A stretch of DNA of 64,000 nucleotides from an uncultured Flavobacteriaceae bacterium (GTDB lineage: Bacteria > Bacteroidota > Bacteroidia > Flavobacteriales > Flavobacteriaceae), in the NCBI GenBank assembly GCA_947494695.1, contig CANLWB010000001.1:496001-560000 (forward strand), in the 5' to 3' direction. Below, in pieces: positions 17,085 to 25,461 of this stretch; the first letter of the stretch is position 1, and every line of letters starts with the position of its first letter. Below the pieces are notes generated by a model. It made no database searches, was not told the DNA's origin, and saw only the letters and a list, made by a program, of their open reading frames with translations. Position numbers and translations under genes: made by a program.

Positions 17085-17792
17085 ATGAATATTAAGGATG
17101 CAAAAGTAGTTGTAACAGGAGGTAGCAGTGGTATTGGTTTTGCTACGGCCAAAGTTTTAAAAGACCATGGAGCCACTGTTCTTATTTCGGCAAGAGATGA
17201 GGAAAAACTAAATAGAGCCGCTAAAGAATTAGGCGTGCTTTCATATAAAGCTAATGTCGCGAATGAGAATGATGTAAAAGCCATGTTCGAATTTGCCATT
17301 AAAGAAATGGGACATGTAAATGTTTTAATCAATAATGCAGGAATTGGTCTTATGGCTCCTTTGGTTGAGACCTCTACAGACGATTTTCAAAAGCAATGGG
17401 AGATCAACACCAAGGGAATTTTTCTTGCCGGTAGGGAAGCAGCAAAGCATTTTATAGAACAGCAATACGGAAATATTATCAATATGGGATCGACCGCTGC
17501 TGTTCGTGGTTTTGCCACCGGATCTGGCTATGTAGCCAGTAAATTTGCGGTTTCGGGATTAACCGAATGTTGGAGAACGGAATTAAGACCATATAATATT
17601 AGGGTTTCTCAGGTAAATCCTAGTGAGGTTGTTACCGATTTTATAAAAAGATCGGGTAGAGAGATAAATAATACCGAGTTTAAATTAAAAGCCTCAGAAA
17701 TTGCACATGCTGTTCTTTCTATGTTAACAATGAATGATTTAGGATTTATTCCAAGTTTTGAGGTTTGGGCAACCAATCCAAATCGCGGATAA
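17085..17792 (+). CDS. Short-chain dehydrogenase/reductase
   Basis: This is a classical SDR of 235 residues, an NAD(P)(H)-dependent oxidoreductase in the cytoplasm. The cofactor motif TGGSSGIG is at 11-18, NNAG at 83-86, catalytic Ser136 in INMGSTA, and Tyr149/Lys153 in GYVASK. It resembles 3-oxoacyl-ACP reductase-type SDRs (FabG-like), but the fab gene context is missing, so the substrate is open. It starts as a separate unit about 180 bp after the preceding terminator. Confidence 0.93.
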   Translation: MNIKDAKVVVTGGSSGIGFATAKVLKDHGATVLISARDEEKLNRAAKELGVLSYKANVANENDVKAMFEFAIKEMGHVNVLINNAGIGLMAPLVETSTDDFQKQWEINTKGIFLAGREAAKHFIEQQYGNIINMGSTAAVRGFATGSGYVASKFAVSGLTECWRTELRPYNIRVSQVNPSEVVTDFIKRSGREINNTEFKLKASEIAHAVLSMLTMNDLGFIPSFEVWATNPNRG

Positions 17793-17873
17793 AAAACGTC
17801 TGGTGAACATCGAAAATAAAAATATTGGCATTGATTTTGAATAAAGCTCATTCAAATCAATAATTTAAAAGAA

Positions 17874-18965
17874 ATGAAAAAAACGCTACTTACCCTGCTG
17901 TTTGCATTGATTGTTTTGTTAATACCCATAGATCTATTAGCACAAGGCAATGCTCCCAAATCTAAAAAAGAGTTTAATACGTTCATGTCGTCCATGCAAT
18001 CTAATGGTAAAAAACAAGGGCGTTATAATTATGCCCTAAACTACTTTTCAAACCATAGAACGACAGTCTTTGAGTTAGAAGAAGCTTGTTATTATATGCC
18101 AAATGATAAGGTTAAATACCGACTTTGTGTTGCGGCCTATCCGGGAATCGTTGATAAAAATAATTTCTTTAGTATTTACGATGCGTTTTCGTCGTTTTCC
18201 TATGCTATGATGTTGTATCATAATACACAAGCAAAAGACGGTAATTTTGATCCTAACGATTCACCGGGAGAACATTACGATTCTATTATTTTTCCCAGTT
18301 GTGAAGACTATATAGGTTTAACAGGGGTTAATTGTAGTGCACCCATGTCTAAAAGTGATTTTAATTATCTCTTTAATAATTTAAGATTTAACAACGACGA
18401 CGATCAGCAGTTAATGTATTTAAAACAACAGGTGTCAACACATTGTTTTTCTGTGGCTCAAATCATGACATTAGGATTGGAGTTGCAATTGGAAAGAAAC
18501 CGATTAAAATTTTTAAAATTTTCCCTGGATCGTTGTTTTGATATGAAGAACTTCTCAAAAAGTCTTCAGGTTATAAATCATACCTATTATAAAGAAGATT
18601 TAAGACAATACATTGACGATCATTTCAGATCTATAAGTCAGCTTCCAACACAGGAACCAAGCCCTGTTAATGATTGCTTTGTAAGCAATGGTGAATTTGC
18701 CCATGTTATGACTTCGATTAAAGATCAAACGTTTCCAAGCAAACAAAAAGTAATGGCAAAAAAATACATTGCGAAGAAATGCTTTTCTACGGAGCAGTTA
18801 TTGAAAATCGTTAGCATATTCAAATTCTCTAGTGATAAACTGGATGTTGTTATGTATTTATATGATTATGCACCAGAACTCGATAAAATGTACATGTTTA
18901 GAGATGCATTAGAATTTAACAGTACGCAACGAAAATTTGATAACTTTCTTTTAGATCAACATTAA
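17874..18965 (+). CDS. Exported DUF4476-domain protein
   Basis: This 363-residue protein has an N-terminal signal peptide ending near LLAQG. At least two DUF4476-like helical units are seen. The last (about 270-360) begins DCFVSNGEFAHVMTSIKDQT and contains KKYIAKKCFSTEQLLKIVSI and MYLYDYAPE. An earlier unit has the same order (MSKSDFNYLFNNLRF, then HCFSVAQIMTLGLEL). The domain is common in Bacteroidota but has no known function. The next gene's ATG shares the last A of its TAA stop, so the two are translationally coupled. Confidence 0.8.
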   Translation: MKKTLLTLLFALIVLLIPIDLLAQGNAPKSKKEFNTFMSSMQSNGKKQGRYNYALNYFSNHRTTVFELEEACYYMPNDKVKYRLCVAAYPGIVDKNNFFSIYDAFSSFSYAMMLYHNTQAKDGNFDPNDSPGEHYDSIIFPSCEDYIGLTGVNCSAPMSKSDFNYLFNNLRFNNDDDQQLMYLKQQVSTHCFSVAQIMTLGLELQLERNRLKFLKFSLDRCFDMKNFSKSLQVINHTYYKEDLRQYIDDHFRSISQLPTQEPSPVNDCFVSNGEFAHVMTSIKDQTFPSKQKVMAKKYIAKKCFSTEQLLKIVSIFKFSSDKLDVVMYLYDYAPELDKMYMFRDALEFNSTQRKFDNFLLDQH

Positions 18966-19897
18966 TGCAGATAAAGAACATTAGAACGCTAAGAGGGGTG
19001 GTTATTTTCGGACTTTCAATTCTTATGATCGCATGCAATCAAAAGAAGCATGAAACATCCAATATTAACGACTTAAAAAAAGAAGAACGTGTTTTAGAAA
19101 ATAAAACCGAGGCTCCAAAAACCGAGGCCGATATAATTCTGGATATCAAAGAAAAATACGCTTCAATACATAATAACCTTAAGTCTTTCAAAGTTGTAAC
19201 TAAAGAGGCTATGGGCGAAAGTACTGAAGGGGGATATCTGGAAGGCTATTATAGTGATAAAGCGTTAAAGAAAATAGTTGCCAGTTACTTTGGTGAAATG
19301 GGAAAACAGGTTGAGGCATATTACTTTTGGGAAGATGAGTTATTTTTTGTTTTTACACAAACGTATCAATATAATATGCCTATACATATGGAAGGCTCCA
19401 AGGTAGAGGCTATAGAAGAACAACGGTATTATTTTAATAAGCGCAAAATAGTAAGGTGGCTTAATGCTAACAAGGAAAAAGTGTCTCGTTCTCAGTTCAG
19501 TCAAAAGGAGGTTGACATTCTTCAGAAAATAGAAAGAATAAAAAAAGCATTTGAAGATAAAGAATTAGATGATGAAGAAATGACTTCAACATTTAGAATG
19601 TTACAGGGAAAATGGCAACATGTAGACGATAAAACGAATTTTGTAGTATTTAAAGGTAACAGCAGAAGTGAAATAGCAGGTGATGGAGCAAGTAAATGGA
19701 GTTATGATGAATTTGAGCTTTCAGATACATGTCTGAATGAATATAATAAAGCGCACGAAGTTACTCCTGAAAAGGATCGTTATATATCATGTATGGATTC
19801 AGATTTATGTTGGTATATCGTTGAGATCAATGAAAATAGATTGGAACTGGCTTACATGGGGCGAGGGAATACTTTATCCTATATACGAGTGAAATAA
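18965..19897 (+). CDS. Lipoprotein with C-terminal lipocalin-like domain
   Basis: This 310-residue protein has a lipoprotein signal and lipobox LMIAC, with lipidation expected at Cys24, followed by a charged linker. The C-terminal 100 residues, starting FRMLQGKWQHVDDKTNFVVF and containing ENRLELAYMGRGNTL, resemble lipocalin-like domains of Bacteroidota. The middle has a helical region and a beta meander (YFWEDELFFVFTQTYQYN). It overlaps the DUF4476 gene by one base. Joint function in the envelope is inferred; nothing more specific can be said. Confidence 0.75.
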   Translation: MQIKNIRTLRGVVIFGLSILMIACNQKKHETSNINDLKKEERVLENKTEAPKTEADIILDIKEKYASIHNNLKSFKVVTKEAMGESTEGGYLEGYYSDKALKKIVASYFGEMGKQVEAYYFWEDELFFVFTQTYQYNMPIHMEGSKVEAIEEQRYYFNKRKIVRWLNANKEKVSRSQFSQKEVDILQKIERIKKAFEDKELDDEEMTSTFRMLQGKWQHVDDKTNFVVFKGNSRSEIAGDGASKWSYDEFELSDTCLNEYNKAHEVTPEKDRYISCMDSDLCWYIVEINENRLELAYMGRGNTLSYIRVK

Positions 19898-20098
19898 TGA
19901 CTTAACCTTCGTTATTCCTCGAAAAACACGATGCTAAATAGTGATCAAATTAGGATTATGTAGATTGTTACAAGGATGTGCAATGTTTAGCAAACTAATT
20001 GTTGTATAAGAAGTATGTATAACAAAGCTAGTTATGAAAACACATAATTGGTTAACTTAGTCTTTTAAGAAAAGACCTCATGCGATTTCTGTTAATTA

Positions 20099-20625
20099 AT
20101 GATAAAAGATTTCACAAATATTGAATATTTAAATCGGGAAATGAACGTCAGCAAAAGGCATATATAGAACTCAGTCAACTGGGGGTTTTTGAGGCCTTAA
20201 AAGTATATACCCCAATTTTAACGGGAACCATTCCTATTGATATCGATTTGCCTGAAAGTGACCTGGATATCATATGCCAGTGCGAGAATCATGAGGAATT
20301 CTCAACATTGCTCATAGAATTATTTTCCGATAAGGTTGGTTTTAAAATGTATTCAGAGGATTCGAATGGTATGAAATGTACCGTAGCTCAATTTGAAGCG
20401 GAACACTTTAGGATTGAGATTTTTGGTAAGCATATACCAACCAAAGATCAGGAAGCTTACAGGCACATGATTGCTGAATATAAAATTTTGAATATCAACC
20501 CTCCTGACTTTAGATTACAAATAAAAAAACTGAAGTCACAGGGCTTTAAGACAGAACCTGCGTTTGCCAAATTACTGGGCCTCGAAGGGAATCCATATGA
20601 AGCATTATTAAAAATAAACATATAA
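20099..20625 (+). pseudogene. DUF4269 protein gene with a -1 frameshift at a slippery heptamer
   Basis: ATG at 20099 reads MIKDFTNIEYLN and would stop at 20167 after 22 codons. Shifting back one base at about 20131 restores a full DUF4269 frame: SGNERQQKAYIELSQLG, then TGTIPIDIDLPESDLDIICQ, and on to GNPYEALLKINI. The join lies exactly on T_TTA_AAT (20128-20134), in register for -1 slippage. The restored length of about 176 codons is normal for DUF4269, a nucleotidyltransferase-like family. It is either a one-base deletion in an AAAA run or programmed frameshifting. The part from a TTG at 20248 is open alone but lacks the N terminus. Confidence 0.8.
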
Positions 20626-20636
20626 ATGAAGACTAA

Positions 20637-21218
20637 ATGAAACGCATTACAATCTTTTGTGGATCTAGTTTCGGATCGAATAGCGCATATGAAATTCAAG
20701 CCAGGAAACTGGGGAGGCAATTGGCTATTGAAAATATGGATGTCGTTTATGGCGGTGCTAAAGTAGGGCTTATGGGAGCTGTTGCAGATGGAGCTTTAGC
20801 AGAAGGAGGGCAGGTTATTGGAGTGCTTCCAAAGTTTCTCGAGGAAAAAGAAGTTGCTCATGAAGGTCTTACCGAATTAATTCTGGTAGATACGATGCTG
20901 GAAAGAAAAACCAAGATGAACGATTTATGTGATGGCGCTATTGCACTTCCAGGAGGGTTTGGAACTTTAGATGAACTTTTCGAAATGCTTACCTGGGGGC
21001 AATTGGGACTTCATCAAAAACCTATTGGGATTTTAAATGTAGATGGGTTTTACGATCACTTAATGAAGCTTTTGGATGTTATGACAGAACATGGTCTTTT
21101 AAAAGAGACTAATAAAGACATGGTGCTTATGAGCGATACTATCGACGATTTACTTTTAAAGATGAAAACCTATAAGGCGCCTCAAACAGGAAAATGGATT
21201 ACTAAGGAAACGACTTAG
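20637..21218 (+). CDS. LOG-family nucleotide 5'-monophosphate phosphoribohydrolase (TIGR00730)
   Basis: This 193-residue Rossmann-like protein is of the lysine-decarboxylase-like/LOG family. Such enzymes cleave cytokinin riboside monophosphates or related nucleotides to base plus ribose 5-phosphate. The diagnostic motif is PGGFGTLDE at 105-113, with the GGAKVGLMG loop at 39-47 and ERKTKM at 89-94. It is cytoplasmic and of normal length. It starts 11 bp after the broken DUF4269 gene and so may depend on the same promoter. The physiological substrate in bacteria is not settled. Confidence 0.9.
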   Translation: MKRITIFCGSSFGSNSAYEIQARKLGRQLAIENMDVVYGGAKVGLMGAVADGALAEGGQVIGVLPKFLEEKEVAHEGLTELILVDTMLERKTKMNDLCDGAIALPGGFGTLDELFEMLTWGQLGLHQKPIGILNVDGFYDHLMKLLDVMTEHGLLKETNKDMVLMSDTIDDLLLKMKTYKAPQTGKWITKETT

Positions 21219-21312
21219 AAAGGGTTTTTCATGCCTTTGAAGACCGGATTCTACATTTAATTAAGACACACATTAAAATAAAGAGGCCTAAAAAGTTACC
21301 ATTCAGAACAAC

Positions 21313-21402
21313 ATGAAGAATCTATTAAAAACTAAACGCTTGTTTATTAAGGTTTTAATGTTTTTCAGCTGTGCTCAAAATGATAATTCCAGAACTTTTT
21401 AG
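21313..21402 (+). pseudogene. Stub of a lipoprotein gene (29 codons)
   Basis: The ORF MKNLLKTKRLFIKVLMFFSC and nine more residues looks like a lipoprotein signal with a Cys after the hydrophobic run, but stops nine codons later. It lies in the gap between convergent units. It may be a gene remnant or a chance ORF. Confidence 0.25.
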
Positions 21403-21483
21403 ACCTCAATACGTAAGCTAAATTAGTCATTGAAGCTCACTAACCACAAGATATATAAGCAGGTTATCAAGATGCGTAGATTA

Positions 21484-22515
21484 TTACGGTAAGTCATTAA
21501 TGATAATCGTTAATTGTGCTTCTGTGGCAACAGACATATCATCTTCTGTAAACACGATAATACCGTTTTCTTCAATAGTGACACCTTTTATTGCATATTT
21601 CCAGTTATCTCCATCTTCGGTTGCAAAAATAATATGACATTCTAATCCTATTGGAATTTGTCCATAATGCTCACTAAATAGACCTGTTCCTTCATCGTAA
21701 GTGTCTAAATGAGCCAGTCCGGCATCTTCTCCGTCGTAAGAGATGTATACAGAACTGTTTGTATTATTGTAACCATTAGGAACATCTACTAAAATGGTTG
21801 TTTTAGGACGTGGGTCGTTATAAAAACGATCGACGTTAGACCACCCAAACGATTGGAAGAATCCATAGTATTGATTCCCTTCACCAAACACACCACCTTC
21901 ACCTTGTGGTCCGCCATCTTCAACTTCATCCCATATAATATTTCCGTTGTCGTCAACCCTACCTTCCCAAAGCGTCATATCATTATCAACGCCTCCAGTT
22001 AATTCTCCAGGAATTAACATTTGAAATCCGCAATTAGTTTCTAAAGCCTGACCATTTTGTGAGGCCTGAACATAAAATTCTCCTCCCGAAATAAGTAATG
22101 CTCTATCCCCATTAGGCATAATTCCCATAGAGGGCTTGTTGGTTGTAAGCATGCTCCCTTTGTCAAAAAGTTCAACATATTCAAGATCTACTGCTCCAGT
22201 TACGGTTTCTCCATCAAGCCTTAAACAAGAACTGCTAATAGAAATCTGGACGCCTTGTTCTGAAGTTAATGTTACATAGCCGTCGTCTGTATTAAATTCG
22301 AAGGTTTGAACCAATTCTTCAAGAGCCTCATCTTTTAAATTATTATAGTCTTCGGCGGTAGGACGAGTTAAAATAACCCCCTCGTCATCATCATTGTTTT
22401 TACATCCCGTTAATAATAGGGCGGTCAATAAAAGTGTTCCAAAAATGTGTTTAAAGTTTTTACTCACAATAGCATAATTATTTGAGTGTGCGCGAAATTG
22501 TTTTGAAATTTTCAT
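21484..22515 (-). CDS. Lipoprotein of unknown function in the ECF-sigma neighbourhood
   Basis: This 343-residue protein has a long basic N terminus, then FGTLLLTALLLTGC, a lipoprotein signal with lipobox LLTGC, followed by an acidic DDDEG stretch typical of surface-exported flavobacterial lipoproteins. The mature part is beta-rich, acidic and Gly/Asn-rich (DGGPQGEGGVFGEGNQYYGF), with extracellular character. A likely true start is the methionine at the beginning of the ORF. A GGGTAACAAA/ATATAAAG pair lies 30-65 bp upstream. No family recognised. I infer it is a target of the divergent ECF sigma factor. Confidence 0.75.
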   Translation of the reverse strand: MKISKQFRAHSNNYAIVSKNFKHIFGTLLLTALLLTGCKNNDDDEGVILTRPTAEDYNNLKDEALEELVQTFEFNTDDGYVTLTSEQGVQISISSSCLRLDGETVTGAVDLEYVELFDKGSMLTTNKPSMGIMPNGDRALLISGGEFYVQASQNGQALETNCGFQMLIPGELTGGVDNDMTLWEGRVDDNGNIIWDEVEDGGPQGEGGVFGEGNQYYGFFQSFGWSNVDRFYNDPRPKTTILVDVPNGYNNTNSSVYISYDGEDAGLAHLDTYDEGTGLFSEHYGQIPIGLECHIIFATEDGDNWKYAIKGVTIEENGIIVFTEDDMSVATEAQLTIIINDLP

Positions 22516-22545
22516 GATTAATTTGGTTTAAAATTTATGTTTCGA

Positions 22546-22578
22546 CTTTATATAAACAGGGCTGTTTTTTTGTTACCC
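22546..22578 (-). promoter_or_regulatory. Candidate ECF-sigma promoter for the lipoprotein gene
   Basis: Read on the minus strand: GGGTAACAAA (22578-22569), 15 nt, then ATATAAAG (22553-22546), about 30 nt before the ATG. The site at 23125-23093 has the same two boxes with the same spacing. Confidence 0.65.
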
Positions 22579-22594
22579 TGTTTTTTTGATTTTT

Positions 22595-23038
22595 TTATTG
22601 TTGTAGCTGACTTATTATTTTTTTAGAGACAATGGCATCACCAGAAGACACCAGTTGAATCATTTTGTGCGCATACCCTTCAGTAGAAGAATAGCCCTTA
22701 GCGAAGCCCGTTGCAGTTTCAACTTCCCAGAAGTAATTTCTCTTAGAATTGTCTTTTGCCTCAGTTTTTAGAACAAAGTAACTTTCAATTTTAGATCCGT
22801 TTATAAGTTCACCAGAACTTGTTAGACGAATCATTTCTTTAGCATGTTCGATAGAAAGTGATGTTCCCGAATACACAGCGCTGTTCGTTTCCACGTTCCA
22901 GTCGTAAACTTTAACCAGATCGTTATCTGAGATAGCTTCAGTAATAATTACTGTGCTAAAGGTTGACGTTTTGTTTGTAGCCCGAGTGTTTAATGTGGAC
23001 AACACTACAGTTCCAATAATTAAAATTAATGTCTTCAT
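22595..23038 (-). CDS. Exported two-repeat protein of unknown function
   Basis: This 147-residue protein has an N-terminal signal (MKTLILIIGTVVLSTLNTRA). The mature part is an internal duplication: VYDWNVETNSAVYSGTSLS with HAKEMIRLTSSGELINGSKI, and YFWEVETATGFAKGYSSTEG with AHKMIQLVSSGDAIVSKKI. Each unit is a short beta hairpin plus helix of about 50 residues. No family recognised. The promoter-like pair GGGTAACAAA/ATATAAAG upstream is shared with the neighbouring lipoprotein gene. Location is periplasmic or surface by inference. Confidence 0.75.
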   Translation of the reverse strand: MKTLILIIGTVVLSTLNTRATNKTSTFSTVIITEAISDNDLVKVYDWNVETNSAVYSGTSLSIEHAKEMIRLTSSGELINGSKIESYFVLKTEAKDNSKRNYFWEVETATGFAKGYSSTEGYAHKMIQLVSSGDAIVSKKIISQLQQ

Positions 23039-23092
23039 GATTTATAAGTTTTATGGATTAATTAATTGTTCCAGTATGTTTTACTGTTACAC

Positions 23093-23125
23093 CTTTATAT
23101 CAACACCAGTTAAAATTTGTTACCC
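23093..23125 (-). promoter_or_regulatory. Candidate ECF-sigma promoter for the two-repeat protein gene
   Basis: Minus strand GGGTAACAAA (23125-23116), exactly 15 nt, then ATATAAAG (23100-23093). It lies in the gap between the two-repeat gene and the divergent sigma-factor gene. Confidence 0.65.
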
Positions 23126-23170
23126 TGTTATTTCTAAGATTTCTTATTTTAGTTGCAAATACAAGGGGTA

Positions 23171-23752
23171 ATGAGTGAAAAAAAATTGCACGAAGACCAG
23201 AAGTATATAGACGGATTATTGGAAAACAATTCGTTTATTATTCAGGCTATTTATGATAAGTTCGTGCCTAAAGTGATTCATTATATAAAACAAAATAGTG
23301 GTGATAGTGATAAGGCTCAGGATGTCATTCAGGAGACTTTAATAACCATTTATAATCAGGCAAAACACAAAAAGTTACGGCTTACCTGTCCGTTCGATGC
23401 CTATTTCTTTTTACTGTGTAAGCGCAGGTGGTTAAACGAATTAAAAAAATCTTCTAATAAAGAGGTAACAATTAATGAAGTGGTTTTATCTAAGGGTGAT
23501 GAGGCTCAGGAATTAGCATTTGAAACATCGGTATTTGGAGAAAAGCAGGCCTTATTTTTAGAGATGTTTCAAAAACTGGGAGCAGCATGTAGAGATTTAT
23601 TAACCACTACTTTTAAAATAAAATCTATGGAAGACGTAGCTAAAAGTTTAGGTGTAAGTTATGCCTATGCCAGAAAAAAGAAATCTCTATGTATTGGTAA
23701 ACTAACAGAGCTGGTTCGGGAATCTCCAAAGTTTAACCAACTTAATCGGTAA
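23171..23752 (+). CDS. ECF-type sigma-70 family RNA polymerase sigma factor
   Basis: This is a 193-residue extracytoplasmic-function sigma factor, counted from ATG at 23171; an in-frame TTG lies 18 bases earlier. The sigma2 region contains KVIHYIKQNSGDSDKAQDVI and QETLITIYNQ (about 25-75), and sigma4 contains MEDVAKSLGVSYAYARKKKS. The linker is short, as in ECF factors. A TM-anchored TPR protein follows after 90 bp and two exported-protein genes diverge from it with matching promoter-like boxes. I infer envelope-signal control through the TPR partner. Confidence 0.92.
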   Translation: MSEKKLHEDQKYIDGLLENNSFIIQAIYDKFVPKVIHYIKQNSGDSDKAQDVIQETLITIYNQAKHKKLRLTCPFDAYFFLLCKRRWLNELKKSSNKEVTINEVVLSKGDEAQELAFETSVFGEKQALFLEMFQKLGAACRDLLTTTFKIKSMEDVAKSLGVSYAYARKKKSLCIGKLTELVRESPKFNQLNR

Positions 23753-23842
23753 TGGTTGTGCAATATCTATTGGTTTGTCTTGTAAAGAACGTATTAGTAA
23801 CCATGTTGTGTGAGACCATTAAGAACCAAAAACAATGAACTC

Positions 23843-24583
23843 ATGAAAGATCAGAATTACATATTATTCGAATCCTACTTATCTGAAGAATTATCTCAGG
23901 AGGAGGTAGCCGCTTTTGAGTTAAGATTGGAAAACGAATTAGAACTTAAAGAAGCGTTTAACCAGTACAAGGATGTATCTTCTTTTTTAGAACATACATT
24001 CGGAGATGAAGACAATACGCTTGCTTTCGAAACGAACCTTAAAAACATTTCTAAAGACTATTTTGAAAAACAAGAAGGTTTTAACTCTAAGAAGGTTACT
24101 CGATTTAAGCCCTGGAAATACGCTATTGCTGCGAGTGTACTATTATTGATTGGAATCTTTACTTTTAATAATTTTTCTGGTCCCAGTTTTAACGACTATA
24201 ATAACTATGAAACTATTAGTTTGACAGTTAGGGGGACGCAGAAAGACCTTTTAAAGGTAGCAGAAACGGCCTTTAATAATAAGGATTTTATAAGTGCCGA
24301 TCGTGCTTTTAAACAATTATTAGACAAAGATAACTCGAATAAAGAATTACAATTGTATCGGGGTATTGTGCTGCTTGAGTTAGATAGCTTTGAGGAAGCC
24401 GACGGACTGTTTAATGGTCTTTCTAAAGAGAACTCGGTGTATAAAAACAAGGCGCTTTGGTATTTAGCTTTAAGTAAATTAAAGCAGAAAGATCATGCGG
24501 CATGTTTGGATTTGCTAAAAACTTTACCAGAAGATGCCGAAGATTATAAACAGGCACAAAGACTTATGAGTAAGTTAGATTAA
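23843..24583 (+). CDS. Membrane-anchored TPR protein, possible partner of the ECF sigma factor
   Basis: Counting from ATG at 23843 (an in-frame GTG lies 33 bases upstream) the protein has about 246 residues. An N-terminal acidic helical part (YILFESYLSEELSQEEVAAF) resembles the start of Bacteroidota anti-sigma-like proteins. One transmembrane helix follows (YAIAASVLLLIGIFTF, about 95-112). The C-terminal part has three TPR-like helical pairs (AETAFNNKDFISADRAFKQL, ALWYLALSKLKQKDHAACLD), placed in the periplasm by topology. Position directly behind the sigma gene supports an anti-sigma role, which is inference; no classic zinc anti-sigma motif is visible. Confidence 0.78.
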   Translation: MKDQNYILFESYLSEELSQEEVAAFELRLENELELKEAFNQYKDVSSFLEHTFGDEDNTLAFETNLKNISKDYFEKQEGFNSKKVTRFKPWKYAIAASVLLLIGIFTFNNFSGPSFNDYNNYETISLTVRGTQKDLLKVAETAFNNKDFISADRAFKQLLDKDNSNKELQLYRGIVLLELDSFEEADGLFNGLSKENSVYKNKALWYLALSKLKQKDHAACLDLLKTLPEDAEDYKQAQRLMSKLD

Positions 24584-24690
24584 GAGGTCACTGGATTTCA
24601 CTAAAAAAGTCAAATACTTTTAAACGAAACCTGAATAAATATGCATGAAGAAAGTCATCAATTTAATGGTGACTTTTTTATTTTTACCAA

Positions 24691-25458
24691 ATGATTATCA
24701 CAGACACACATACGCATTTATATAGCGAAGCTTTCGACGACGATAGAAACGAGATGATTGAACGTGCTATAGACTTGGGAGTCACAAGGTTTTTTATTCC
24801 AGCGATAGATTCAGAATCTACCGAGGCTATGTTTCAACTGGAAAAAACGTATCCCGACCATATGTTTTTAATGATGGGATTACATCCCACCCATGTAAAA
24901 GAAAATTATAAAGACGAATTAAAGCATGTTGAAGATATGCTTACAAAACGTCACTTTTATGCTATAGGCGAAATTGGAATCGATCTGTATTGGGATAAGT
25001 CAACATTACAAATTCAGCAAGAGGCATTCAGATATCAAATACAATTAGCTAAGACATATCAACTACCTATTGTTATTCATTGCAGAGATGCGTTTGATGA
25101 AATTTTTGAAGTGTTAGAAGCCGAAAAGAGTGATGATCTATTCGGAATTTTTCACTGCTTTACCGGAACCTTAGAGCAAGCTCATCAGGCGATCTCATAT
25201 AATATGAAGCTAGGCATTGGTGGTGTGGCTACTTTTAAAAATGGCAAGATAGATACGTTTTTAGATCAAATCGATATAAAACATATTGTTTTAGAAACAG
25301 ATTCCCCCTATTTATCTCCAGTACCTTATAGAGGGAAGCGTAATGAAAGTTCCTATATTGTAAAGGTGTTAGAAAAACTGGTTAATATATACGGTGTATC
25401 TTTAGAAGAAATAGCGGCTATTACGACTCAAAATTCTAAAGATGTTTTTAAAGTTTAA
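24691..25458 (+). CDS. tatD: TatD-family metal-dependent hydrolase
   Basis: This is a 255-residue cytoplasmic TIM-barrel DNase/hydrolase. Metal-binding His7 and His9 are in ITDTHTHLYS, the Glu ligand is in AIGEIGIDLYWD, further His in IVIHCRDAFDE and FHCFTG, and the last Asp in LETDSPYLSP. Length matches TatD enzymes, which degrade DNA 3' to 5'. The asparaginase gene starts 3 bp after its stop, so the two are co-transcribed. Assignment to the family is firm; the symbol covers the whole TatD/YcfH group. Confidence 0.94.
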   Translation: MIITDTHTHLYSEAFDDDRNEMIERAIDLGVTRFFIPAIDSESTEAMFQLEKTYPDHMFLMMGLHPTHVKENYKDELKHVEDMLTKRHFYAIGEIGIDLYWDKSTLQIQQEAFRYQIQLAKTYQLPIVIHCRDAFDEIFEVLEAEKSDDLFGIFHCFTGTLEQAHQAISYNMKLGIGGVATFKNGKIDTFLDQIDIKHIVLETDSPYLSPVPYRGKRNESSYIVKVLEKLVNIYGVSLEEIAAITTQNSKDVFKV

Positions 25459-25461
25459 AAG

